Positions 1 through 11,389 are shown, numbered from the stretch's first letter. The stretch: 64,000 nt of DNA from Corythucha ciliata (GCA_038030265.1 CM075939.1:43443253-43507252); one strand, 5' to 3'. The notes: generated by a model from the sequence alone, not told the origin. Numbers and translations are program-made.

Positions 1-224
1 TGGCGCCCCTTATTACGGCAATTTGGCGAAAACTAAACTCATTGATGCTGGTGTGCTGGAAACCTTCTCACGCACTCACTCACTCACTCTCTCTCGTAAA
101 ACTTACGCGCCAGAGAAATCAATGGCCGATCTCCACTTATCAGGCTATGCGGCGCATAGTAAACTAATAAATACAATGCTGATGTGCTGCAATCTCAAGT
201 TTGTGTTATACATGCACTGACCCG
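1..224. other. Spacer with CACT/CTCT low complexity
   Basis: The stretch carries a short run of CACT/CTCT repeats at about 72-95. No open frame with family character and no transposon end is visible before the SINE-like element that follows. Confidence 0.4.
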
Positions 225-556
225 TTAGGTGCAGTTTGAGTTCCCAGAGTGGGTTACTCCTAGGTGGATTCGCTGTTTGCGTAGACTCCCGGGTTGGCTC
301 AGATGGTTAGAGCACCCGACGCGAAACCAGGAGGTCGTGGGTTCGAAGCCCACTTTGGGAGCAATTTTTTCTCGAAGCTCAAAACAAGTAAAAATGGTGA
401 GTATTTAACTTAAAGATTAAATTCTTCATCTTCAGCCTCCCCACTCCCTCGAGTTCACTGCTGTGACAAGGGTACGGTGAGGAGGGGAGTAATCTCATAA
501 TTGTCCGTAGATAGGGTCTTCTAAATTCAATTAATTCACCAATCGACGGACATACA
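225..556 (+). mobile_element. tRNA-derived SINE-like element, copy 1
   Basis: A tRNA-like core at 286-361 carries a good A box (TGGCTCAGATGG) and B box (GGTTCGAAGCC). Its acceptor and anticodon arms pair poorly, so it is not a functional tRNA. About 60 bp of head sequence (GTTAGGTGCAGTTT...) precedes it. After it come AATTTTTTCTCGAAGCTC, a conserved body (CAGCCTCCCCACTCCCTCGA, then GGTGAGGAGGGGAGTAATC) and a 3' hairpin that starts GTCCGT and ends ACGGACATAC at about 503-554. The same head, tRNA core, body and hairpin recur at 2461-2894 on the opposite strand, so the boundaries rest on that comparison. No clear target-site duplication was found. Confidence 0.65.
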
Positions 557-557
557 A

Positions 558-2460
558 AGAAAAAGTCATGTTATTAGTGATTTTTGGCCACGAATTTGAA
601 TACCAGTTTCTAAATTTTAGCCACGATAGCGTTCTCTTTCCCAATCTTGACCAACAATCAGCGATTTTTCTCGATTTTAGCCGCGAATTAGCGCTTTTTC
701 TCGATTGTAGCCGTAAAAATATTTCCAAATCCCGAGAATCATCGCTTCTAGAGAAGTTTTAGTTCGACAGTTCTCCAAGAAACCGTGACTTGACGCATTT
801 TCTCAATTTTAGACACGAATAATTTTTCTTTTAAGCGGGTTTCTACATTTTCTATTCAAATCGTGGACTTGAACCATGCATAGCGCATTACCACTCTTTC
901 TCATAAAAGGGTCTCATAAAACACGAATTAGCGCCTTTTCTCAATTTTAACCGCATTTTGTGATTTTTCTCACTTTTAGTGGCGATTACTAAGCACTTTT
1001 AGCACTTTTTCTCAATTCTATAGAAGCGGGTTAAGTGGATTATATAACGCTTTTCCCGAATTTTCGCCGACGACTTGCCTCCCGAAAACAGCGAGTTGCC
1101 GTTTCTCTCAATTGTAACTGTGAATGATGAGCTTCACCACACTCCCCCCTACCAATGTTGGCTGCGAATTAGCACCTTTTCTCAATTCTATCCATGAGTT
1201 AGCGCAGTATTTCAAATCTAGCTCTTATAAAAAAAAAACTTTCAGCCATGAATTGCTTCTTTTTTCTCAATTTGAACCACCTTTAAGCCACGTGAAGCTG
1301 CCCCAAAAACTCATGAATTTGTGTTTTCACGGATGAATGCATTTTATAAATATTAGCCACGAATTTTCTCAATTTTCTTCATTTTAGCTGTGAATCCGCT
1401 CTTTTCCTGAACTTTTAGACAAGATTTAGCGCTTTTTATCAATTTTATCCAAGAAGTTGCTTCCCGAATCCGGCAATTAACGTTTTTTCAAATTGCACTT
1501 TCTTAATTTTAAAGCCATGAATTAGAAATTTGTATCAGTTTTAGACGTGAATGAGTGTTTTCTCAGTTTCAGTACCGCGAATTAGCGCTTTTTCCTAATT
1601 TTACAATCTTAAAGTTGCCCTAAGCAATTGTGAATTTGCGTTTTTTCAATTTCAGCTATGTAATTGCGCTTTGCCTAGACTTTTACATCCGCAAGTTGTA
1701 GCGCTTTGTCAGAAATTTAGCGTTTTTCTCAATTTTGGCCTCTAACAAACGTTTTTTCTCATTTTCTGGCTCGAATTGCGGCTTTTCTCAATTTTAAAAG
1801 TGAATTATATCCGCGAACAGTATCCACGAATTGGCCTCAAGAATTCGCCAATTGATGTTTTCTCTATTTTAGCTGTGAATTATTAGGTTTTATAATTTTT
1901 TATTGCAGCAAATTGAAGCGTTTTATCACAATCTCATCCGCGAATTAGCGTTTTTCGCATTATTCACGCGAGTACACCTCAAGAATCCATGAACTCGTGT
2001 TCTCTCCGTTTCAGCTGAGAATTGGCGGTTTTATCTATTTTTATAGTTTCAAGTTGGAGCGCTCCTTTTTGGTTTCAGCCACGATTTAGCGCTTTTTCTC
2101 AATTTAGCCCTAAAATGTGGCATTTTTTCTCAAGTTGAGCCGCGATTCAGCATTTCAATTCTCATTATTCACGCGAAGTTACCCCAAGAATCTGAGATTT
2201 GACGTTTTCTCGATTTCATCTGTGAATTAGCGGGTTTTTCTCAATTTCATAGTCGCAAATTGTAGATATTTCCTTAATTTCAGTCATGAATCGCGCTGTT
2301 TTTAAATTGTATCCGCGATTCAGTGCTTTTTCGTCCGCGAATCAGTGCTTTTTTGCAATTCCAGTCGGGTATGATTGCTTGCTTTCATTTCTGTCCACGA
2401 GTTATAGAGCTTTTAAATTATAGAATCGAGTTAGTGATTTTATCTCATTTTAACAACCTA
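558..2460 (+). repeat. Degenerate ~30-bp tandem array, family 1, forward
   Basis: Units of roughly 28-32 bp follow the pattern TTTTTCTCAATTTTAGCCGC then GAATTAGCGC, with heavy divergence and indels. The core AATTTTAGCCGCGAATTAG is the most conserved part. Spacers such as CCCAAGAATC-GCGAATTGACG recur on a longer, irregular period. The array is non-coding: open frames last only a few units. Confidence 0.8.
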
Positions 2461-2894
2461 AAAATAATTGAGCTTAGATGCCTCTTTCTACGGACATTAA
2501 TGGGATTACTCCCCCTCCTCACCGCATCTCCCTAGCCACAAACGTGCATTCGAGGGAGTGGAGAGGCTGAAAATAAAGAAATTAACCTTTAAATTAAATA
2601 CTTAGGTTCTCTTCTTTACTTGTTTTGAGTTCCGAGAAAAAATTGCTCCCCAGGTGGGATTCGAACCCACGACCTCCTAGTTTCGCGCCAGGTGCTCTAA
2701 CCAACTGAGCTATCACGAGAGTCCACGCAAAGAGCGAACCCACCCAGGAGAAATCACCTCTCGGAACCTAAACTGCACCTATCGGATCACTGCGTGTCAT
2801 ACGTCATTTTTTCCCCTTATGTGTCCGTCAATTAATTGAATAATTGAGCTTAGATTCACGGACATTCATGGGATTACTCCCTCTCCTCACCGCT
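2461..2894 (-). mobile_element. tRNA-derived SINE-like element, copy 2, with flanking direct repeat
   Basis: On the - strand the tRNA-like core (2725 to 2645) has an A box (TAGCTCAGTTGG) and a B box (GGTTCGAATCC). It is preceded by the same head as copy 1 and followed by the same CT-rich body and GGTGAGGAGGGGGAGTAATCC. A ~55-bp tail motif (AATAATTGAGCTTAGAT ... CGGACATTAATGGGATTACT) occurs twice in direct orientation, at 2461-2521 and 2839-2894. The full unit therefore sits directly after the tail of a second, 5'-truncated copy. That second tail carries the complete hairpin (TGTCCGT ... ACGGACA) and ends ACATAAGGGGAAAAAA. Confidence 0.65.
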
Positions 2895-2904
2895 CAGCGT
2901 TGAA

Positions 2905-3195
2905 ATTCTCATTATTCACGGGATAGTTTTCCCAAGAATATGAAATTTGACGTTTTCTCGAATTAGCATGAATTAGCGTTTTTTTCTCAATTTCATAGCC
3001 GCAAATTGTAGACATTTTCTTAATTTCAGTCACGAATCGCGCTGTTTTTATATTGCATCCACGAATCAGCGCTTTTTCGCAATTCCAGCCGGGTATGATC
3101 GCTTGCTTTCATTTCTGTCCACGAGTTGCAGCGCTTTTTCTCATTTTGAGAATCGAGTTAGTGATGTTTTTTTCTCATTGTATCAACCTAAAAAC
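2905..3195 (+). repeat. Duplicated piece of the ~30-bp array
   Basis: This stretch repeats 2155-2467 almost unit for unit: CTCATTATTCACG, the GAATTAGCG run, AATCGCGCTGTTTTTA, CAATTCCAG-CGGGTATGAT and CTTTCATTTCTGTCCACGAG. It is a local segmental duplication of the array, with the SINE-like element between the two copies. Confidence 0.7.
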
Positions 3196-4555
3196 TCCCC
3201 ACTTTTTCATCTTGAAGCTTTTTGGGCTGTCCCATCCGAATTGGCGCTCAGGGCGGTCGCCCCCCGCTCAACACCTCCTTGATATGCTGGATGATGCAAC
3301 TGTTAGTGACGTTTACTTTCAGGAAATTGGTACTCTAAAAATGAATAATTGCGAGGCAGACTGACCATCCTCTGCCACACGACTGAAAATACTCAAAAAT
3401 GTGCGAAAATGTGCGATCCTTGGTCATTTGTGGTGTTGTACGTTTAAATTTTCCCACCTGGTTGCCACAGAGGAATTAATTGTTTTTAAAACCCATTTTC
3501 ATTTCCTGTTATTAGTTTCCAAAGCGTATCACTACACTCATAACTCAAGCCTGACACCTCCAGAACAGTTTATTAACACACAAAAAGGAGTCTTCCTCTG
3601 ATTTTTTTAACCGACTGGGCTATAAAAAGAAAGAAGTTAACGTACTAATTACCCCTGGAATGATCATTAGAGAACAAAGATCTTTCCCTAATGCTTGATT
3701 AAAAAAAAATAAAATCAGCGTTAATTAGAGCAACTCTTTCCGGTGCGAGACACACTGAAAATGATCTAAAGAGATCGTAATGGTAGGGAAGTTCCAAAAT
3801 AACGTGTGTGTGCAAAGCTCCGCACGGGCTTCGTTTTTTATACTTCTCCCCTTCACCACCATAACAAGCAATCGCCCCTGAAAATTCGACTGTATTTCCC
3901 CGGAGATTTTTTGTTTGTTTAATAATTCCCCTCGAATTTACGGGTCAATTTTCCCAATTCAACTCCCAAAGTCAACTTTTGTTGTTTACAAATTCTTTGG
4001 GGATTATGAGCAATTTAGCTTATAGTCGCAGGGAAAGGGGAAGGGAGTACTTTGAGCTCTGGTTTTTTAAAAACAATTCCTTCAGCTCGGTGCTATGGTT
4101 TTTTGGTGAGGGGCCGGCTCTAGAGTGCTAAAGAGTAGCATGGTGAAGAGTGGTGGGGAAGTAGTTCAAGTTTGTGGGGAGGGGGGGGTTGGAAGAGTAT
4201 GAAAAGCTATCCATGGATCAAAGTCTAATGTTTCAAGAAAGGTTGCGAAGTGATATCATAAACTAGGGTTGAAAGCATGGTTTGGGGGGTAGGGGGATCG
4301 TAATTGTGAAGGCTCTTCCCCAGCCATCCACCACCCCTCTCCGCGTGACTACTTTCCGTCCATTCTATTCACCATAATAATTTCTCTCTTTTTTCATTCA
4401 TTATTATCCATCTCGATGATCGATAACCCCAAATTTATATTCCTCTATATTCTTCCGCTTAAACTCAGAACCTCTCTCCACCCCTCCTCCCCAACGCCAG
4501 TTCTTTTGACACACACAGAATTTGATCCATTTCAACTAATCGGTCACATTTTCAG
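3196..4555. other. Non-repetitive stretch upstream of Osiris exon
   Basis: This probably includes intron of the + strand Osiris gene. I looked for the expected upstream exons (signal peptide, paired cysteines) and found none that splice in the right phase. A CG-rich motif GCGCTCAGGGCGGTCGCC at 3243-3260 looks like a transposon end but has no partner. Confidence 0.4.
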
Positions 4556-5957
4556 TCACAGGGCGGAAGAAATCCGGCGGAAAGAAGGGTGGCATGGGAA
4601 TGCTGATGATGATGATGATGGGTAAAATGGCCATGATGACAATGGGTATGGTCAAAATGAAAGCTATCAAAGCCCTGGTGATCTCCGCCATTGCTCTAAT
4701 GCTGTCGAAAATTCAACTTTTAAAAATGATGTCCGGCGGTAAAAAAGAAGGTGAGTTTTTTTTGTTTGTTTTTTGATTCGCTCGTTTGTCCTTCTGAGCA
4801 TGTGAGCTGGAACAGATGGAGTAAATCAGGATTACGCTCAGGATATGATCAGAACATTTTTATCAGGAAGACAAGCGAACATATCTTGCTTTTTTTGTAT
4901 AAAATGTGCAGTTTGAGAGTGGTAGGGTGTTTTCGTACTCCCAACCAAAATCTGTTTGTCCAGTTTAACGCTTCGTTTTGATAGTAACTCAGTTTTTTTA
5001 GGACCACAAGAAAAGGGTGGATGAAAAAAAAAGTCAATATTTTCTCATCTCAAAGTGAAATCACGGCTTTTAAAACAAGACGAAACTCTTAGAAAGCTGC
5101 GTGTGTGTGTGTGTGGGGGGGGGGGGGTAAGATCGGAACGCAATTTTTTCAAAAATCCCTAGACTTTAATGTTTTTTCAATTCTCAACGAACCACTTATA
5201 AGCCCCCCCCCCTCTCTTCAGCTTGATTTTTTTTTGCTTTCGTTTATTATTTTAAAACGCAGGAAAAGCTAAGTGGGAAAGAATGTAACGTCAAACCATC
5301 AAAACACCGAAGCTTTGCATGATGCGGCCACTTAATTTCTACGGGTGGCTTGGAAATTGCCACGATATAATTTTAGCGATTATAAAATTAACTTTAGCTC
5401 TAAACAATGTTCGTGATGTTAGGGAAACGTTAAGGATGGTCTTAATTTGAATTTCACTAATTCAAACCAAACTTAAGACGAGATTACACTTTTTCTTCTT
5501 TTTTCTTTCCTTAACGAAGTAATTTGTTGATTTTATTTATTGTTCTGACCCATTTTCAGGAGGAGGGGAAAGCCACATTATCGTCGTCACAGGAGGCGGA
5601 GGACACGGTGGTGGCGGCGGCGGTGGTGGTGGACACCACGGTGGAGGCGGAGGTGGGGGCGGACACAGCAGCGGAGGAGGAGGATACGGTGGAGGAAGTA
5701 GCAGTGCAGGATCAGTTCATTTGGTCGAAGCTCACGGTGGAGGCGGCGGCGGCGGCGGTGGATGGACAAGCGGTGGCGGCGGCGGAGGAGATTGGAACGC
5801 CGGCGGAGGAAATGATCAGTGGGGCGGTGGCGGAGGCGGTGGGTGGTCGTCAGGAGGAGGAGGAAGTGGAGGCAGCAGTGGTGGAAGCCACGGTTGGGGT
5901 AAACGGGCGTATGTCGATGGTTACAAAAAACAAACGGCAGGGAATAACACGGAATGA
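4556..5957 (+). CDS. Osiris-family (DUF1676) protein, 3' exons only
   Basis: Two exons are supported. Exon A is 4556-4750; 4562 is an alternative start, since AG occurs at 4554-4555 and 4560-4561 and both give the same frame. Exon B is 5560-5957, after the acceptor TTTTCAG. The donor is GAAG|GTGAGT (phase 1). Exon A encodes GRKKSGGKKGG, a methionine run (MGMLMMMMMGKMAMM) and a hydrophobic helix (KAIKALVISAIALMLSKI). This is the DUF1676 core of Osiris proteins, secreted or endomembrane proteins linked to insect cuticle-forming epithelia. Exon B is a Gly/His/Trp-rich tail that ends with HGWGKRAYVDGY and 10 further residues. The AY-x-x-Y part resembles the C-terminal tyrosine motif of the family. 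The methionine-rich exon shares GRKK and the intron phase with the - strand gene at 22505-23588. The signal peptide and cysteine exons were not found and may lie upstream, even outside the window. Sure of the family; not of the full gene model. Confidence 0.82.
5101..5127. repeat. (GT)n-(G)n microsatellite
   Basis: A GT run passes into a G run inside the Osiris intron. Simple sequence only. Confidence 0.9.
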
Positions 5958-7621
5958 GAACAAATGGGGTGTCTGGACTTTGCCAATCTTCCTAGCAGTA
6001 TTCTTAAGTAAAATGAATGTCAAAATATTAAGTTTTAAGAAGAAACAACCTTTTCTCTAATATTGTTCAACAGAAAAGAGACTGTGTTCTATTTATTAAG
6101 AGCATTCCATTCTTGTCTGATACTCGTGAGACGCTGTGATTGACGAGAGCACTTCCCAATGCCAATTATCTCGTATTTTGTCGAGCTTCTAAATGTCTGA
6201 CTTTTGAAATTCGTAACTGGCTTTAGTGGCTTACCGATAGAAAAACTAAACAAAACACTAGGTACCTACTTTCGATTTATTGTTACAATTGAATACTTGT
6301 TGTAAATTGCTTTTATTTATTGATGCGTGAGTATTTATTGTACATAAACGTTATTTATTGAGTCAAAGATTTATTTGACGACGTTAAAATGTATTCGACA
6401 TTGGTTGTTCTCCGGAATTTGTTCCCATGTTCTACCCTCTTCTTCAGGCTCCGAAGGTTCCATGCCTCCTCTGTCTCATTGTATTGCTGCCAGTCTGTTT
6501 CCAATTTCTTGAACCGCTCTCCGCACAAGTCACAACGATGTGCCACCATGGTCAAGCGTCCTTGAAGGCCATTATATTTTGCTACAATGGTCCCCTACTG
6601 TTTTGATCTAGCCCTTCCACTGCGTGAATAATGAATAACCTCTAACTATTCCGTAGCCCCAGTGCTCAGCTTATGTGCAGAGAGGGCTCCTAACTTGGAA
6701 CCCTAAACCCGCCTATACGGCCCACCACATCAACCATGGCTGTCCTGCAGATTGATGGCTGTAACGCACTTTTACATATACTCGAAAGAATGTACACACA
6801 TTATACATCTGTGGTAGGTATAAACTCTCCCACTCTGCCATAAGGCCGAACATCATTTCCTCGGCTCTTCCGCTCGTCTTGCCATCAGAGTCTTCTCTTT
6901 GTCCTCGGAGGGTCAGAGACCCCCCCTTCCCGTTCTCATTCGCTTGGAGGGGGCACTAAGCCTCGACCCACAAGACTCTGTATCGTTAGACCTGTCATTT
7001 TCCCTACCTCAGAAACTTTATTCAGTCGAAGACTGACATCGGGCCTCGCTATAGAGTCCTAGACGCAGTCCACTAGTCCTAGATCGCAGTCATGATTCCC
7101 GAACGTGGCGTGTGCCACTGGGCCGAGAGACATGAAAAATATGGTCTGAGCTTTTTATCTTCACCTTTTAGTTCACTTAACTAAACAACATGAATTTTAG
7201 TGGGCAAGGTGTGAAGTTGAAAATTCGCAAAAATAAATACCAGAAAATTTTTACGAGTGGTCATCCAGGGCATTTCCAATTTACCGGATATTCATCTCGA
7301 AAATGTTGCAATTTTTAAGACTATTCGTCAGGGCCGTCTTTACTAAAGTTTGAACCCTGGGCCCGGTATAACATTGGGCCGTTTCTCTGTGGTGGTGTGG
7401 AGAGGAGGCTTACTTTCTTTCCCACGTAGAATTCCCATGATTTCAAAAGTAACCATCACGTAAACATCACGGATGTTTGGGTAAAGAGGTAAGTACCTAT
7501 ATAAGTATTTAACGTCAAATTTTGAATTTTAGAGAATTTTAATTATAAAATTCGTCAATGGCCGTGAAACATGGACGTGGCAAGAGGGGGGGGAGGCAGG
7601 ACGCCTACATACGTTTATAAC
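5958..7621. other. Osiris 3' flank and spacer
   Basis: There is no convincing gene. A - strand frame at 6355-6555 contains CDLCGERF, a half C2H2-like motif, but has no second finger pair and no family context. The stretch from 6650 to 7620 may contain a decayed Gypsy LTR, because the primer-binding site follows directly; its 5' edge could not be placed. CAGGGCCGTCTTTACTAAAG near 7330 looks like an isolated transposon end. Confidence 0.35.
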
Positions 7622-7662
7622 TGGTGACCCCGACATTCGACGTGCCCCTTCGCTCGTAGTAC

Positions 7663-8390
7663 AATGGCTCAACCGGCTAACGACGACGCGGTTCTAGAGC
7701 CACAATAACCCATAGCAAGTGTCTCCGTTCGTCTACCTCCGTTTTGGCGCCACCGGCCTGATATTTGGTTCCACGAAGCTCAATTCAACTTACCTGCTCA
7801 CCGCATCACTCGGGTCACTACGAAATACAATTACGTCGTTTCCACTCTCGACATGGACGTCCTCGATTACGTCAGCGACATCATAAACCACCCGCCTGCG
7901 ACCCACAAATACGATGCCCTGAAAACAGCACTTCTTTCCGCTTTCGAACGCAAATTAACGAAGCTACTTCACGAGGTCGAACTGGGTGACAGTAAACTGT
8001 CACAACTTTGGAGGAAAATGAAGGAGCTCACCGGCACTCAAGTATCCGACGAGGCATTCAAAACCTTGTGACTTCATCAACTTCCGTCTTCCGTCTAATC
8101 CATTGTCGCCATCAGTTCCCAACCATTGGCGATTCTAACAAAATTAGCCGACACATTATTGGAAGCTGCTGACCGTGACCGACACCACTTCCTTCATCCT
8201 GCGTCCACACCTTCCCCTTCCTCTTTTGAACCCACACCATCCTCTTCCACACTTCTCGACGCGATCCAACGGCTTGCCCAACGCAAACGTCAACCACAAA
8301 CCCAGGTTTCTGTTATTATTACGAAGGATTCGGAGACAAAGCTCAAAACTGCCGTTCCCCTGCTCCTTTTCTTCAAAAACTAATATTCCG
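7663..8390 (+). pseudogene. Gypsy gag remnant
   Basis: ATG at 7663 starts MAQPANDD. A stop follows, and the frame then resumes with VRLPPFWRHRPDIWFHEAQF, the N-terminal PPF-x-W signature of this Gypsy gag group. At 7853-8071 comes DVLDYVSDIINHPPATHKYD and LLHEVELGDSKLSQLWRKM. A zinc-knuckle-like stretch near 8310-8360 reads CYYYEGFGDKAQNC, where the usual His appears to be Tyr. At least one in-frame stop and two frameshifts make it non-functional. Confidence 0.8.
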
Positions 8391-8394
8391 ATCG

Positions 8395-8760
8395 CAGGTG
8401 GCGGCTAGCGATCGACGTAACTCAACACGCCACCTATTTGTCACCGATAAAACAACCAAAATTCGTTTCCTCATCGACTTAGGCGCCGACCTAAGCGTCA
8501 GCCCTGCACTCGCCGCGACAAAACTAATGGCCCACAGAAGTTCACCTTGTCTACTGCTGACGGCTCTGCGGTCCCTACGTATGGTTCCACCTTCTCTCAC
8601 TCGATTTCGGTCTTCGACGTTCGTTTTAGATGGTCCTTCGGTAACATAGGTACCCCATAATCGGTGCTGACTTCATAGCACACTTTGATCTCCTCATCGA
8701 CTTCCGTCGTAACCGTCTATTAGAGGGCACTACTCAACTTTCTACCGCCGGCGCTCACCC
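8395..8760 (+). pseudogene. Gypsy aspartic protease remnant
   Basis: The frame at 8398-8649 reads FLIDLGADLSV, where an active enzyme has Asp-Thr/Ser-Gly-Ala. The catalytic triad position is Leu, so the site is damaged. A shifted frame continues to GADF near 8670, the usual junction to the pol region. Confidence 0.75.
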
Positions 8761-8797
8761 TACGACCGCACCGTCAAATAATCCAGCACGTCTGAAC

Positions 8798-9660
8798 CTA
8801 TGTGACACGATAAACAAGTTTGCCGCGCTGCTCACACAATTCCCTGAGCTCGTTCAACCTTCCTCTTTTCCACGCCCCTCTGTTCCACACAGTACGCACG
8901 CAGTCGAAACCGCCGGAACATCTTTTCATTCCCGTTTTCGACGTCTTCACCCCAAAAAGTTGAAAGCTGCCAAAGCAGAATTCCAAACGATGCTAGACCT
9001 CGGCATCTTTCGCCTCTCTAAATCTAGTTGGTCTAGTCCGCTCCACCTCGTTCCTAAAAAAGAGGGAACTTGGCGACCTTGTGGAAATTTCTGACGCCTA
9101 AACGCTGTCACCAAACCTGACCTCTACCCTCTCTCTCCCTCATCTTCACGATTTCACGTCAAATCTTCACTGAACGACAATTTACTCGAAGCTAGATCTC
9201 CTTCGAGCATACTACCGAATACCGATCGCACCCTCCGACATCGAAAAAACCGCCATCGTCACGCCTTTCAGACTTTTTGAGTTCCTTATGATGTGTTTCG
9301 GCTTACGCAATGCCGGTCAATCATTCCAGCGATTCATGGATGAAATACTTCGCGACCTTCCCTTCGTCTTTGTCTGGCTCAACGATGCGCTCATCGCTTC
9401 AAAATCTTCCGAAGAACATCTAGAACATCTCACTCTCGTTTTCCAACGCTTCAAGAGCTACGGACTCCACCTTAACGTAAACAAATGTGTTTTCGGCGTG
9501 ACCGAAGTAGACTTTTTGGGTTTCCAAGTCACTCCGGCACATCTCCACTTCCTCAACGTGTTCATGCTCTCGACCTATAACCTTTCAATCGTTGCGTCGT
9601 TTCCTCGGAACCATTAATTTCTACCACCACTGCATTCGCCGAGCGGCCTGGGCTCAAATC
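8798..9660 (+). pseudogene. Gypsy reverse transcriptase remnant
   Basis: Fragments include EFQTMLDLGI, SPLHLVPKKEGTWRPCG, a stop (TGA at 9092-9094, where Tyr of GDYR is expected), KTAIVTPF and the long frame at 9288-9617 with [16 protein letters not shown]. The catalytic YxDD box is replaced by WLND in this frame. VDFLGF and the fingers that follow are recognisable. It is inactive. Confidence 0.85.
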
Positions 9661-10135
9661 ACGCTTCACGACGCCTTAAAAACTAGCAAAAGCGAAATAT
9701 CTCCCATCAATTGGACTGATCAATTGATCGAGACATACGACCGTTGTCCGAAAGATCTCACCCCCTGACTCCCCCTTGACCCTCTTCGTCGACGTTGGCT
9801 CCGCTCTTCACTAACAATCCGACGGTACCTGACAACCACGAGCGTTTTTTTTTCTCGGAAGCTCAATGAAACCGAAAGTCATTACAGTGCCTATGACCAA
9901 GAGCTTCTAGCTATTTAAGCTTCAGTCAAGCACTTTCGTTGAGGGTCAACAACTCACAATTTTCACAGACCACAAGCCCCTCATTTTCACTATCAAGCAA
10001 AAACCAGAAAAAGCGTCCCCTCGTCAATTTCACCACTTGGATTTTGTAGCACAGTTCACAACCGATATTCGTCTCATGAAAGGCAGATTGAAAACGTCGT
10101 AGCAGATTACCTTTCCCGATTGGGCACCATCAATA
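9661..10135 (+). pseudogene. Gypsy RNase H remnant
   Basis: Shifted frames give LFVDVGS, SHYSAYDQELLA, FTDHKPLIF and PRQFHHLDFVAQFTTDI. These correspond to the three acidic motifs of the Gypsy RNase H and its connection to integrase. Stops and a 1-2 nt indel every 100 bp or so break the frame. Confidence 0.75.
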
Positions 10136-10138
10136 TTT

Positions 10139-10880
10139 TTGATTTCGCAGTCGTCGCTAGAGTTCAAGAGCAAGAGACGACGAGCTGGAACGCTCTGTTC
10201 CAATTCGTCTCTCATTCTTCGTAGAGAATGCATACCTGGCCTCAACATCTCGTTATTTTGCGATGACAGACGCGGTGTTTTCATTCTCTCATCCCTTCGT
10301 CGTGAAGCATTCGCTCTCATTCACAACAGAGCACACCCATCTCCGAAGCTTACATACCAACTAATTCGTGAACGATTTATTTGGCCCGGAATCGAGCGAG
10401 ACTCCAGATCTTGGGCTAGAAACTGTCTTCAATGCCATAAATCCAAAATTGGACGTCATACTCATATCATAGTCCTCTCGGCGCTTTCCCGCCCGTCGAC
10501 GGACGTTTTCAATGCGTTCACTTGGACATCGTTGGTCCACTCACCCCCTCACAAGGTATGCACTACATCCTCACCTTGATCGACAGTTTTTCTTCCTGGC
10601 CCCAAGCCATAGGTACCCATTCAATCCATCTCCACGGAAACAGTAGCTTAAGCACTTTTCACGGAATGGATCGCACGCTATCTTGGCGTTCCAGCCAAGA
10701 TCATCACCGACAGAGGCTAATGCTAGTGCAGAGTGCTATTTTAGTTTCTGGGATCGAATTGTCGATTTATCACGCAGCGCCGGGTGCTTATGAATTATTA
10801 TGTTCTCACTTGAAGCTGCTCACTATCCTAGATCAAAGTCTGTGGCTACGCCCCTTCCGTGGGGAACTCGCCTAAGGTTG
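10139..10880 (+). pseudogene. Gypsy integrase remnant
   Basis: The H2C2 zinc-binding region reads HNRAHPSPK ... RFIWPGIERD ... CLQCHKSK (10319-10445). The first catalytic Asp is in LDIVGPLT (about 10520), and the second is in ITDR (about 10703). The third catalytic residue region is missing or rearranged, because the sequence loses similarity by about 10750. Confidence 0.8.
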
Positions 10881-10955
10881 CGGGGGAAAAGTCTTATCAA
10901 AACCAAATTTCGTGAGGTTGACGCTTTCAAAAACCAAATTTTGAGGGGTTGAGGG
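10881..10955. repeat. Family-3 repeat units (AAACCAAATTTCGTGAG), left part
   Basis: Units of about 30 bp with core TTTCAAAAACCAAATTT-CGTGAGG-TTGACGC continue at 12441-12530. The hAT element at 10956-12432 split this short array. Related units lie near 18850-18950, 33410-33550 and 47860-48060. Confidence 0.6.
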
Positions 10956-11389
10956 TAGTGATGGGTTTACACCGGGAAAATAAAAATTCGGGTTTTTTCC
11001 CTGGGAAAATACCGGGAAAAAACCCAATTTGGGAAAATATTGGGTTTTTATTCGTTTTTCACTCAATGTTGCAACAGACTCAGCAAATGAGTAATAAAAA
11101 AACGACTATAGGTATTTATTGCACCCATAGAATCATTCGAACTCTCTGTTTGTACAAAAATGGTTAAAATTCTAGCCGTTACGGAAGACAAAGCTGAAAC
11201 CGAGCCTTGCCACCAAATGTCCATTAATTTTTCTATTGGAATTCATCGCCTGAGGTTTCCTCGTTTGATGACGATGATGATGATTCAGATGCCGTTGCAT
11301 CAGTTTCGTTGGGCCTTTGAAAAATGAAGTGTGAATTCTCTGCCGAACCTGTTTTCGGTATCCCAGCGTCCACGAAGGTTTGAGTAGTC

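Larger units (their letters stand above)
7622..10880 (+). mobile_element. Ty3/Gypsy LTR retrotransposon remnant 1 (internal region)
   Basis: TGGTGACCCC at 7622-7631 is the type of primer-binding site that follows the 5' LTR in arthropod Gypsy elements. Downstream, gag, protease, reverse transcriptase, RNase H and integrase homology appear in the usual order on the + strand, broken by stops and frameshifts. The copy stops inside integrase shortly after the second catalytic Asp region (ITDR, near 10703). No 3' LTR follows. It is related to, but distinct from, the copy at 34.8-38.6 kb. Confidence 0.85.

Noticed and set aside
286..361. tRNA gene
   Set aside because: A and B boxes are good, but acceptor and anticodon arms pair poorly and position 33 is not T. 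The core is embedded in a dispersed SINE-like unit.
558..3195. CRISPR-like array
   Set aside because: Units are directly adjacent and degenerate, with no constant repeat and unique spacer alternation, and the window is from an insect.
5524..6060. 178-aa Ala/Glu/Val-rich frame
   Set aside because: It is an alternative frame of the Gly-rich Osiris exon; the Gly frame joins exon A in phase and ends with the family's Tyr motif.
6355..6555. Zinc-finger protein fragment (CDLCGERF)
   Set aside because: Only one half of a C2H2 motif, no continuation and no splice context.
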